19,807 nt of DNA from JABIDZ01 sp964402905 (lineage in GTDB: Archaea > Iainarchaeota > Iainarchaeia > Iainarchaeales > JAAZKV01), in assembly GCA_964402905.1 (NCBI GenBank), contig CAYODU010000014.1, positions 1 to 19,807 on the forward strand, in the 5' to 3' direction. This document shows positions 7,058 through 14,232 of this stretch, piece by piece; the stretch's first letter is position 1, and every line of letters begins with the position of its first letter. The position numbers and the translations under genes are program-made. The notes beneath the pieces were generated by a model. The model searched no databases and was not told the DNA's origin. It saw nothing but the letters and a program-made list of their open reading frames with translations.

Positions 7058-8102
7058 TTTTTTCGCCCCCACTTTTACTCTCTTTAGTATTTGAATTATT
7101 TTTCTTTGTGTTATCCACTCTGTTTCTAATTCTAAGTTTTGAAGTGTAATATTGAACTGGGTGCTTAAATTTTTTTTCTTCTGCAAAAACTGTTATCCCA
7201 TACTCATCCATCTTTTTGTAACCCGGAGCCGATAACTCTTTTTCAAACATACGATTTATGTGGTACTCCGCAATATGCTTTTTATAGTCCGGACTCTTCG
7301 AAAAAAAAGTAAGCATCTCAATTTTTTGCATTCCAATCTGTCTCAAAAAGCCACCTATTGCCAATCGTTCATAATAAGACAGTTTTTTTCCTGATAATTG
7401 TCTTTCATAAAGCTCTTTCATGCTGGGTGGAAAAATATTTGGATCAATTTTCCCAGAAATTTTTGCATCAAATCTTTTTTGTTGAACAAATCCCAATTGA
7501 GAATCAAGTTCCTTAGCTGTTTTCACAAATTCTTTTGGGATAGACTCTTTTTTTATTGGAAGCGAATCAAAAACCTTCTTATATGTTTTTTCTGAAAGAA
7601 ATCTAGCAAAATCATTCAGCGATAAAAAAACTTTTCCTTGCTCTAGTCTCTTATTAACTAATTTTGTTTCATCGTCAGTAAAATAAATGTCAAGGTAATC
7701 CAATACATTTATTACAAAGAAGTTTTCCTCTGACAGATCATATTTGAGCGCAAAATCATCAGCCAAATCAAAACAAGTGTCCCGCGGTTTTTCTGATTCA
7801 ATAAGACTTTGAAAAGTTTTTTTTCTTATAAACGCACAAAACTTTTCTATTATGTTTGGAGTATTCATTAAAGAAATAAACATTTTTGCTACAGGATACG
7901 CCATCAACTCAAAAGCAACATCTTCCTCATATGGACTTAGTTTTGATTCTGGAATTTCATTTGAATTTGCCTTAAGAATAAGATTCATTGCTTTTTCTGA
8001 AGCCTTTTTTGGTATGTTCTCAAGTGAAACATTCATTTCTTTCAGTGTTTTCCTTGATTTTTCACTGAATGGAAATGCCTGTGCAAAAAACAGTTGCTTC
8101 AT
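7050..8102 (-). CDS. priL: DNA primase large subunit PriL without Fe-S cysteines
   Basis: Length is 350 aa from ATG 8102; a TTG two codons upstream is less likely. PriL binds PriS and helps start primer synthesis. The N-terminal helical domain includes LSPYEEDVAFELMAYPVAK (56-73) and the C-terminal domain is recognisable: FPPSMKELY (224-232), LSYYERLAIGGFLRQIGM (241-258), FFSKSPDYKKHIAEYHINRM (266-285) and KHPVQYY (313-319). Normal PriL has FPPC, then a Cys in the PxC segment, GLC, and a fourth Cys before HPLxYY, all binding [4Fe-4S]. Here these read Ser227, APGYKKM, GIT (302-304) and no Cys; the only cysteines, 89 and 110, are in the N-terminal domain. A basic tail (about 320-350) follows. 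Overlap with priS suggests translational coupling. Confidence 0.9.
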   Translation of the reverse strand: MKQLFFAQAFPFSEKSRKTLKEMNVSLENIPKKASEKAMNLILKANSNEIPESKLSPYEEDVAFELMAYPVAKMFISLMNTPNIIEKFCAFIRKKTFQSLIESEKPRDTCFDLADDFALKYDLSEENFFVINVLDYLDIYFTDDETKLVNKRLEQGKVFLSLNDFARFLSEKTYKKVFDSLPIKKESIPKEFVKTAKELDSQLGFVQQKRFDAKISGKIDPNIFPPSMKELYERQLSGKKLSYYERLAIGGFLRQIGMQKIEMLTFFSKSPDYKKHIAEYHINRMFEKELSAPGYKKMDEYGITVFAEEKKFKHPVQYYTSKLRIRNRVDNTKKNNSNTKESKSGGEKNV

Positions 8103-8124
8103 AGACAAAACTATATTAGAAAAA

Positions 8125-8134
8125 CATTAAAAAT
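8125..8134 (-). promoter_or_regulatory. TATA-like box for priL-priS
   Basis: On the minus strand ATTTTTAATG at 8134-8125 is centred about 27 nt before ATG 8102, predicting a nearly leaderless priL-priS mRNA. It would make primase expression partly separate from the PCNA gene 99 nt upstream. Confidence 0.4.
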
Positions 8135-8186
8135 CAGCAATACTGTAAAAGCAAAAAACAGGGGAAAATAAAGCTTTTTTTAGATG

Positions 8187-8193
8187 AAAAAAA
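8187..8193 (-). terminator. T-run after the first PCNA gene
   Basis: Seven T on the minus strand lie about 9 nt beyond the PCNA stop, and a second T-rich tract follows. Archaeal RNA polymerase often stops at such oligo-T runs without a hairpin. Run length and position are the only evidence. Confidence 0.3.
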
Positions 8194-8201
8194 CTGTTTT
8201 T

Positions 8202-8918
8202 TTATAGAATCATATGTGCCAGATAAAAAGTTATTTTGCTCTGCCCAATTCCAAAAGAAATTTTCATCGGCGAATCATTTTTTAATTCAATAATAATTTT
8301 TTTTGATGGATCGGCTTCCTTTATTATATTTTGGAAAAAATTCAGAGAGAACTTTGCTGTAACATCATCCTTTGAAACTATTTTTGATACTTTTGTTGCT
8401 TCAGAATCCATTGTTCCCTGAGAACCCCTTGCTTCAACAAAAAACTTTTGTTTTTCAATTTTCAAAACAACACTACTTCCAAAAAGCGAAGCATCACGAA
8501 GCATTTCTTTCAGAGAAACAGATCCAATTTCTATTGTATTATCATAATTTATTTGGGGGGTCTTTGCTTCTTCTTCACTCACATCAATTAGGGGAAGGCG
8601 AAAACTTCTTTTTAATTCTGATTCAAATCGAATCTTTATTTCTGCATCGGACAAATCAAGATAGAGTTTGTCTTCAGGCATTGCTCTCTGTAAAATCTTA
8701 TTGAATTCAACCAAATCAACTCCAACAAAATTTGGTTCAATTTCATACTTATCAAAAAGGGATTTGTCAATAAAATAATCCACTAAAACAACTTGGCTAG
8801 GATCAATTGCTTTAAAGAAAATTCCTTTATCGGAAAAGCGAAAGTTTCCTTCGGGGATGAAAGAAGATATCGCTTCCAAGCCTTTTCGCAAAAATTCAAT
8901 GTTTTTTAGTTCAATCAT
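8202..8918 (-). CDS. pcn: DNA polymerase sliding clamp PCNA, copy 1
   Basis: Length is 238 aa, normal for a clamp subunit. The trimeric ring holds polymerase, ligase and other PIP-box proteins on DNA. Motifs: FRFSDKGIFFKAIDPSQVVL (27-46), the N-domain strand VGVDLVEFNKIL, the linker LPLIDVSEEEAKTPQ, and the second domain with MLRDASLFGSSVVLKI. The C-terminus reads FYLAHMIL where most archaeal PCNAs end close to YYLAPRIE; that segment helps form the PIP-box groove. Copy 2 keeps LAPRIE. A TATA-like AATTAAATAC at 8958-8949 predicts a leader of about 10 nt. It is the first gene of the PCNA-primase-GINS-aIF2-alpha run. Confidence 0.93.
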   Translation of the reverse strand: MIELKNIEFLRKGLEAISSFIPEGNFRFSDKGIFFKAIDPSQVVLVDYFIDKSLFDKYEIEPNFVGVDLVEFNKILQRAMPEDKLYLDLSDAEIKIRFESELKRSFRLPLIDVSEEEAKTPQINYDNTIEIGSVSLKEMLRDASLFGSSVVLKIEKQKFFVEARGSQGTMDSEATKVSKIVSKDDVTAKFSLNFFQNIIKEADPSKKIIIELKNDSPMKISFGIGQSKITFYLAHMIL

Positions 8919-8948
8919 TTAAGACACACTAAATAAGAAGAAAAGCAA

Positions 8949-8958
8949 GTATTTAATT
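8949..8958 (-). promoter_or_regulatory. TATA box of PCNA copy 1
   Basis: AATTAAATAC on the minus strand, centred 36 nt before ATG 8918, predicts a transcript start about 10 nt upstream of the ATG. It is the best candidate for the promoter of the replication run. Confidence 0.45.
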
Positions 8959-8984
8959 GTTATCTAAAAAAATGATTTTGTAGT

Positions 8985-10862
8985 TTATGCATCCTCTTTT
9001 AACAAATAAACCATTGCTCCGACTATTATTATGATTACAAGAATGTATATTTCATTTAAAAAGTTCAAAACGGAGAGTCCCTTTATAGTAATACCCAAAA
9101 GCAGATTATTTGCCGCAGTTAAGGGAAGAAGATTACTTGCTATTTGCATATATGAATTCATTAAATCAATTGGAACAATAATTCCACTCAAAAAAAGCAT
9201 CGGTACAATTAACAACAAAGACAAGAGAATCGAAGTCGACTGTGTTTTTACAAGTGAAGAAATAATTAATCCAAGTGAAATAAAAGCTACTGAAATTATC
9301 AAAGTGGCCACGTAGATTTCAACAATGTGCGGGAACAGATTTAAACCAAATCCAAAAATAGCTACCAAATAAATTATCGTTGCTTCAACAAGAGCAATTA
9401 CTAATTGTCCAATTATTTTCCCAGTTAATAAAACTGACTTTGGAGTAGGACTTAGTCGTGTTCGCAATGTAACTTTTTCATTTCGCTCAAGTATTACAGT
9501 GATTGATGTTAACAGAAGACAAGTTAAAATCAAAACTATTGAAATTGCATTTGCAACTATTCCTCCAATAAGCAAAGGGTCAAGGGGCATTAAAGCAAGG
9601 GGTTGACTTTGCGGAGAAAATAATCTTTTTTCATAAATTAAAAGGGGCTGGGCAAGAACTGCCGTATCCATTTTGCTAAAACCAATTAAATCATCTGAAA
9701 ATGAGGACATTAGTGACGAAGATGAATTTAATTTTGATTCAATCTCAAGTTTTGATTTCTTAGAATCCACTATTAATTGTTTTACTTCATCAACTGATTC
9801 CCTAAAAACGGCAAGCTTAGAATTCATTGAATCGATTGTTGTTGTTGAACCTGACAAAGCACTTGATATGCTTTGTGATTCCTGATCAAGTCGTAAAAAG
9901 ATAGCATCTGCCTCAGCAATCTTTGAGTTCAATGAAGAATTTTCATTTGAAATCTCGTTCAAACCGTTACTGATAGCATTGACTTTTGTTTTTATGTTTT
10001 GGATTGATTGTTTTTGTGAAAGCAAAGCGTTCCTTGTGGCATCATCAACTGTTCCAGCAAGAATGGAATCAATCTCATCAGACATTGAATTCAACTCATT
10101 TGAGATAAATGTAATATCGGAGCGATAAACCGAAAATTCTTCATCAAATGTTTTTAGCTGAGTCTTTATTTTATTAAATGAATCTCTGAAATCATCAAGA
10201 CTTTTTCTGAACTCCTCATTTTTTTGTTGATAAGAATTAATGTTTGATTTTGTTGAATCAAGTGTGCCCCCAATTTCTCCCAAATCAACTTTGTTTAATT
10301 TTGATTCCAAAGAATTAATTGATTTTTCGGCATCAGAAAGCATTAGTTTGAACTCATCTATTTGTTTAACTTCCCCATCAATATTTGAACCAAGAGAAGA
10401 CAATACTCCCCATATAGTTGAAAGTTTTTCTTTTGTCTGCTCAATTGCAAAATTTTGCATTACTATTTTTGCGAAGTCTTTAAAGACGCCTGAAGCCGCC
10501 AAATTTGAGTTATCATAATATAGGTCTGCAATTATTTGCGAATTTTCAGATTTAGAAGATAATACCAAACCAACAACAACTTCTTTACGAGTTACCGCCG
10601 AAATCAATGTACTGGTATCAGAGTAATTAAACAAATTAACATTTTTATTTTGACTCGCAAGCTCTTCCACAACGTTTAAATCATAAGGCAAGTTATTGAC
10701 AAGCCCAACATTAATCGAACCCATTGCCTGAAGACTTGTTCCGTTCAAAGCCAAACCAAGCAACAATATTGCAAGTAGCGGATACAAAATAATAAGAACA
10801 AGAGCAATTCTCTGCGATTTTACGACCGCAATTTCTTTTCCAATAATGTCAAACAACTTCAT
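8985..10862 (-). CDS. ABC-2 type exporter permease with large coiled-coil ectodomain
   Basis: Length is 625 aa. ATG 10862 is preferred because AGTGAT lies five bases upstream; GTG 10871 is possible. One transmembrane helix (about 19-40) is followed by an extracytoplasmic part of nearly 380 residues, then about five helices from residue 424 onward with the ABC-2 pattern RTRLSPTPKSVLLTGKIIGQ and LSGIIVPIDLM. The ectodomain starts with an alpha/beta part (about 50-140, VNVGL-type strands) and continues as long Ser/Asn/Lys-rich helices (about 150-390) likely forming a coiled coil, similar in plan to YhgE/Pip-type exporters. It overlaps the ATPase gene by 14 nt. Substrate is unknown; lipid, peptide or drug export are all possible. 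Confidence 0.85.
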   Translation of the reverse strand: MKLFDIIGKEIAVVKSQRIALVLIILYPLLAILLLGLALNGTSLQAMGSINVGLVNNLPYDLNVVEELASQNKNVNLFNYSDTSTLISAVTRKEVVVGLVLSSKSENSQIIADLYYDNSNLAASGVFKDFAKIVMQNFAIEQTKEKLSTIWGVLSSLGSNIDGEVKQIDEFKLMLSDAEKSINSLESKLNKVDLGEIGGTLDSTKSNINSYQQKNEEFRKSLDDFRDSFNKIKTQLKTFDEEFSVYRSDITFISNELNSMSDEIDSILAGTVDDATRNALLSQKQSIQNIKTKVNAISNGLNEISNENSSLNSKIAEADAIFLRLDQESQSISSALSGSTTTIDSMNSKLAVFRESVDEVKQLIVDSKKSKLEIESKLNSSSSLMSSFSDDLIGFSKMDTAVLAQPLLIYEKRLFSPQSQPLALMPLDPLLIGGIVANAISIVLILTCLLLTSITVILERNEKVTLRTRLSPTPKSVLLTGKIIGQLVIALVEATIIYLVAIFGFGLNLFPHIVEIYVATLIISVAFISLGLIISSLVKTQSTSILLSLLLIVPMLFLSGIIVPIDLMNSYMQIASNLLPLTAANNLLLGITIKGLSVLNFLNEIYILVIIIIVGAMVYLLKEDA

Positions 10863-11808
10863 TTTTATCACTTCTAGAAAACATTTTCTCGCCAGTAATA
10901 TTTAGGAATACATCTTCAAGACTTGGCTCTTTTGTCGTCGAAGAAACAATATTATATCCTTTTTTAATAAGCCACTCTGTTATTGCCATTACTTTTTCAA
11001 GACTATGTGCCTGTTCAAATGGAATAAATAATAAATTGCCTTTAGAAATAACTGTCTGCTCACCCATAACAGATTTTATTTTTTCAACATCCACATTTGA
11101 AATACCCCCAGTAATGTCAAAAATCATTACTTTTACTCCGCCATATTTTTTAATTAATTCAATAGGTTTTCCAATTGTTAATAGCTTTCCTTTTTTTAAC
11201 AAAGCTATTCTTGAACAAAGATTCTCGGCTTCATCCATATAATGTGTTGTTAAAATAATTGTTTTCCCTGCGCTTTTAAGTTCATTTATTTTTTTCCAGA
11301 ACATGCGCCGCATAATAGGATCAAGCCCAACCGTTGGCTCATCCAAAAAAATTATTTCAGGGTCATGAATAACTGATAAGGCTATATTTAGCAAACGCTG
11401 ATAACCACCACTTAAAAAATCTGATTTTATTTTACGAAATTCTGATAACTCAAGCCATTTAAGCAAAAATTCTATTCTATCTTTAATTACTTTTTTACCT
11501 TTCAATCCAGAAATACCTGCAAAAAAAGAAAGATTTTTTTCAACTGAAAAACTTTTGTAAAAAGAAGTTTCTTGTGGAACCAAAGCAACTTTTTTCTTAA
11601 TATTAACTTTTTTTCCGTCAAAAAAAACTATTTTTCCGGATGACTCTTTTTCTAAACCAAGAATAATTTTTGTTATAGTACTCTTGCCTGCACCGTTGCT
11701 TCCCAGCAAACCAAAAATCTCTCCGCTTTCAATATCAAAAGATACTCCATCCAAAACTTTTTTTGCACCAAAGACTTTTGAAACATTTTGAACAGATACA
11801 ATTGGCAT
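10849..11808 (-). CDS. ABC transporter ATP-binding protein
   Basis: Length is 319 aa. It powers the adjacent ABC-2 permease. Walker A GSNGAGKST (36-44), Q-loop VPQETSFY (77-84), signature LSGGYQRL (132-139), Walker B IIFLDEPTVGLD (152-163) and the switch His189 are all intact, so ATP hydrolysis is expected. The C-terminal 100 residues, ending SLEDVFLNITGE and a charged tail, are typical of DrrA/CcmA-like exporter ATPases. ATG 11808 is chosen over an upstream in-frame start because AGTGAT lies four bases before it, the same context as the SPFH gene. Stop overlaps the permease start, so translation is probably coupled. Confidence 0.93.
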   Translation of the reverse strand: MPIVSVQNVSKVFGAKKVLDGVSFDIESGEIFGLLGSNGAGKSTITKIILGLEKESSGKIVFFDGKKVNIKKKVALVPQETSFYKSFSVEKNLSFFAGISGLKGKKVIKDRIEFLLKWLELSEFRKIKSDFLSGGYQRLLNIALSVIHDPEIIFLDEPTVGLDPIMRRMFWKKINELKSAGKTIILTTHYMDEAENLCSRIALLKKGKLLTIGKPIELIKKYGGVKVMIFDITGGISNVDVEKIKSVMGEQTVISKGNLLFIPFEQAHSLEKVMAITEWLIKKGYNIVSSTTKEPSLEDVFLNITGEKMFSRSDKNEVV

Positions 11809-11855
11809 AAAATCACTACAAAACAAATACACTGTAATTTTAGAGGAAAAAAGTA

Positions 11856-11865
11856 GTATAAAAAC
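11856..11865 (-). promoter_or_regulatory. TATA box of the ABC exporter operon
   Basis: GTTTTTATAC on the minus strand predicts a start near 11834 and a leader of about 26 nt that includes the AGTGAT ribosome site before ATG 11808. Confidence 0.5.
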
Positions 11866-11923
11866 AATTGCTTAAAGAAAAAATAACACTAAACTGAAAT
11901 CAAGAAGAAATTACTTTGTTTTT

Positions 11924-12667
11924 TTATGCACTTTCTATTCTTGGGGCAAGGTAATACATTATACTTGCTTCACCAATAGGATAAGCAATTTTTATTGGGG
12001 CATTACTTTTGATAAATAAAGAAACATTATCCGCACCGCTGGCAGCTTTCAACATGTCCTGCAAGTAATCAAGCGGAAACATGCTTTTGCATTCTGTCTT
12101 CACCCTCATTTCAGGCAAAACATCCTTATCTTTTTTCGTTTCTTCATTAAGATTTCCTTTCGAAGAATTTGCTTTTATGAAAAACTTTTCTTCGTCACAA
12201 CCAAGAGTAATGTGCGAACTTATAAGAGCAGCATCTTTGAAAGCATTTTGTAAAAAAGAAGCACTTATTGTAAGTTCCGCATCAAAATCAATTTTTGGGC
12301 TAGGCACTTCGCTTGAAGAAATATCTATTAATGGCACCTGAAAAGAGCGCTCTGCTTTTCCTTTGAAAGTAACTAAAAGAAAAGATTTTTTTTCATCTAA
12401 TGATAATTCAAGAGCATCTCCAGCCTGCGCTCTTGCAAGAACTTGATTTAAGTAATCCAAATCCAAACCAAGTCTGTTATCATCGGAATCGAATTTAGAA
12501 AAAGCCTTTTTGGGTAAAGAAAAGTCAACCATTGATATTTGGCTTGGATCAGTAGCTTTTAGCTCTAAACCGGAAGAAGTAACAAGTATCTCTGCCTCGT
12601 CTATAAGCACAGAAATCGCCTCAATACTCTTCTTAAAAATCGAAGCCTCTTTTAAAATCAAATGCAT
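11924..12667 (-). CDS. pcn: DNA polymerase sliding clamp PCNA, copy 2
   Basis: Length is 247 aa from ATG 12667; an upstream in-frame GTG at 12724 adds 19 residues without family similarity. Motifs: the N-terminal strand LILKEA, TSSGLELKATDPSQISMVDF, LGLDLDYLNQVLARA, the linker VPLIDISSSEVPSPK and the C-terminal IMYYLAPRIESA, which is canonical. The second domain has an acidic/basic loop NLNEETKKDKD. The two PCNAs in this window clearly differ, so a heteromeric ring, or one clamp with a separate role, is possible. It is preceded by a TATA-like TTTTTTAAAC at 12707-12698 and stands just upstream of the ABC exporter on the same strand. Confidence 0.92.
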   Translation of the reverse strand: MHLILKEASIFKKSIEAISVLIDEAEILVTSSGLELKATDPSQISMVDFSLPKKAFSKFDSDDNRLGLDLDYLNQVLARAQAGDALELSLDEKKSFLLVTFKGKAERSFQVPLIDISSSEVPSPKIDFDAELTISASFLQNAFKDAALISSHITLGCDEEKFFIKANSSKGNLNEETKKDKDVLPEMRVKTECKSMFPLDYLQDMLKAASGADNVSLFIKSNAPIKIAYPIGEASIMYYLAPRIESA

Positions 12668-12758
12668 CTTACCACAATAAGACTCAAACCTGATTAAGTT
12701 TAAAAAACAATCCAAGGCGCGCACAAATTATTTAAAAGCAATTCTTTGTTTTTATCTT

Positions 12759-13262
12759 CTAAGCCTGTTTTTTGTAATCAATTATTTTTCCTGAAGAATC
12801 AAGTACTAGAAGCAGTTTTGCTCCGCCAACATTTATCAAAGCAAGAAAATTATCTTCTTTTGCATTAAAATCAATTATCTCAATTTCTGTTTTGAGTTGT
12901 TTCTCAATTATTGGCTTAAACTTTTTTACAAGCATTTGCTTTAGAGAAAACTCTTCTTTTTTTATTACAAGCTTTTCTTTTTTTCCTGGAAGAGAAACAC
13001 TCTCTTTTGGCATACCCTGTTTTGCAACAATATTTTCTTCTTTTTCTTGAAGCACAGGTTTTACTTTACCAGATTTAATTTTTTTCACATGCCCAAGAAT
13101 TCTCTTCGCAGCTCTCTCTTCACGAGTACCCCTACCAAAAACTAGTAAAATTATTATCGCAATTACAATTAACACAACTGAAAGCAAAATTATTATTGAA
13201 GCTACTGAAATCAATAGGGAATCATTAAAGATTGTCGCCGAAAGCAAATTGCTTATATCCAT
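12759..13262 (-). CDS. Single-pass membrane protein of unknown function
   Basis: Length is 167 aa. I do not recognise a named family. A short N-terminus is followed by one long hydrophobic helix (about 16-43), then a basic stretch (RGTREERAAKRILGHVKKIK) that should stay in the cytoplasm, a charged linker (about 65-105), and a compact end domain (about 110-167) with helix LKQMLVKKFKPIIEKQL and strands EIEIIDF, FLALINV, KLLLVLD and KIIDYKK. That alternation looks like a small alpha/beta domain. A TATA-like GGTTTTTATT at 13293-13284 is 26 nt before ATG 13262, so the mRNA is probably leaderless. It lies between PCNA copy 2 and the signal peptidase gene, all on the same strand. Confidence 0.6.
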   Translation of the reverse strand: MDISNLLSATIFNDSLLISVASIIILLSVVLIVIAIIILLVFGRGTREERAAKRILGHVKKIKSGKVKPVLQEKEENIVAKQGMPKESVSLPGKKEKLVIKKEEFSLKQMLVKKFKPIIEKQLKTEIEIIDFNAKEDNFLALINVGGAKLLLVLDSSGKIIDYKKQA

Positions 13263-13283
13263 GAAAAATAATTGTTTTACTAG

Positions 13284-13293
13284 AATAAAAACC
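13284..13293 (-). promoter_or_regulatory. TATA box of the single-pass membrane protein gene
   Basis: GGTTTTTATT on the minus strand is centred 26 nt before ATG 13262, predicting a leaderless transcript. Confidence 0.45.
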
Positions 13294-13389
13294 TTATGAA
13301 AAATAGAACAAAGAAAAAAACACTAATTTATCAAAAATAGAACAAATGAAAAAACCGTATTTTCATTCTTTTATAGTTTAATTATTCTT

Positions 13390-14178
13390 TCAGCATATCC
13401 CTTGAAAGTCTCTTGGAAGTTTTCCTGTTGCCAACAAAGAAACCAAGTCATCAACAATCCATAATTTTAAGCAACCAACTTTTGGTATTTCAAAAAAAGA
13501 AACTCCTTGAATATCCTTTATTGGAATCGCAAAAAAAGTTATGCACGGTTTTTCTGATTTGGTGTTATAATAGTCTATTGCGCCACAATCCTGATCGTAA
13601 GTAAAATTTGTTTTTTCGTTATCCCCCTTTGTTAAAACAAATGTTCCGTCAAGTGCAGTAATTTTTACTATTGTTCTATGAATAATTGGTATTCTCATTG
13701 GATAAGACGGATAAACTATTACCGCGCTACTTTCATCAGGAAAAATTTCTTGTCCATTACTAAAAACAATTGATTTGAGTTGACCATTTTCATATTGTGG
13801 ATTAGCATATTCCGAAACAGGTACGTTCAAAATATTTTTATTCAAGGTAATTTCTTTTCCCAAAGGCATATTTTGATTCAACCCTGTTAAACCCATTACA
13901 TCTCCACGATAAAAAGTTGTTTCCATGCTTGCCGAATAAACTATTACTAACGGCGAAGAAGAACCAAATAAAAATCCCAACAACAAATAAATTATTCCGG
14001 CAAACAAAGCAGCAAATAAAACATTTACTATAAATTCAACTTTTTTTGAAGCAGAAATCTTTTTCACTTGAGGCATTACAAATAAATCAACATAAGTGAA
14101 TGGGTCAAACCACTTCAATTTTTCCATTACTTTTGACGGCTGTTTTTCTTTTTCACTCTTCTGCTTGAACTTTGCCAT
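13390..14178 (-). CDS. Signal peptidase I, archaeal/ER type
   Basis: Length is 262 aa from ATG 14178. It would cut signal peptides from exported proteins such as the S-layer protein at the start of this window. A cytoplasmic N-terminus of about 48 residues is followed by one membrane helix (49-72), then the catalytic domain outside. YSASMETTFYRGDVM (81-95) holds the nucleophile Ser84; IPIIHRTI (163-170) has His167 in place of the bacterial Lys, as in SEC11-type enzymes; LTKGDNEKTN (182-191) supplies Asp186. Residues about 100-150 form an insertion between these motifs. The end is a hydrophobic segment LKLWIVDDLVSLLATGK. A TATA-like AATTTATAAT at 14210-14201 predicts a leaderless mRNA. Confidence 0.85.
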   Translation of the reverse strand: MAKFKQKSEKEKQPSKVMEKLKWFDPFTYVDLFVMPQVKKISASKKVEFIVNVLFAALFAGIIYLLLGFLFGSSSPLVIVYSASMETTFYRGDVMGLTGLNQNMPLGKEITLNKNILNVPVSEYANPQYENGQLKSIVFSNGQEIFPDESSAVIVYPSYPMRIPIIHRTIVKITALDGTFVLTKGDNEKTNFTYDQDCGAIDYYNTKSEKPCITFFAIPIKDIQGVSFFEIPKVGCLKLWIVDDLVSLLATGKLPRDFQGIC

Positions 14179-14200
14179 GAATAAAACTTCCTTCAAAACA

Positions 14201-14210
14201 ATTATAAATT
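14201..14210 (-). promoter_or_regulatory. TATA box of the signal peptidase gene
   Basis: AATTTATAAT on the minus strand is centred about 27 nt before ATG 14178. A purine-rich GAAGGAAG also lies between the box and the ATG. Confidence 0.45.
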
Positions 14211-14232
14211 AATTAATTTAACACCAAAAAAA

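Noticed and set aside
7058..7186. 43-codon upstream extension of PriS
   Set aside because: Lies inside priL in another frame, has no primase similarity, and the ATG at 7057 gives a normal PriS N-terminus.
12668..12724. 19-codon upstream extension of PCNA copy 2 from a GTG
   Set aside because: Residues lack clamp similarity; the ATG at 12667 gives the expected PCNA N-terminus, and the TATA-like box lies within the extension.
13299..13346. Two copies of AAAAATAGAACAAA 34 nt apart
   Set aside because: Low-complexity A-rich words between genes; only two copies and no symmetry, so chance or slippage is enough.
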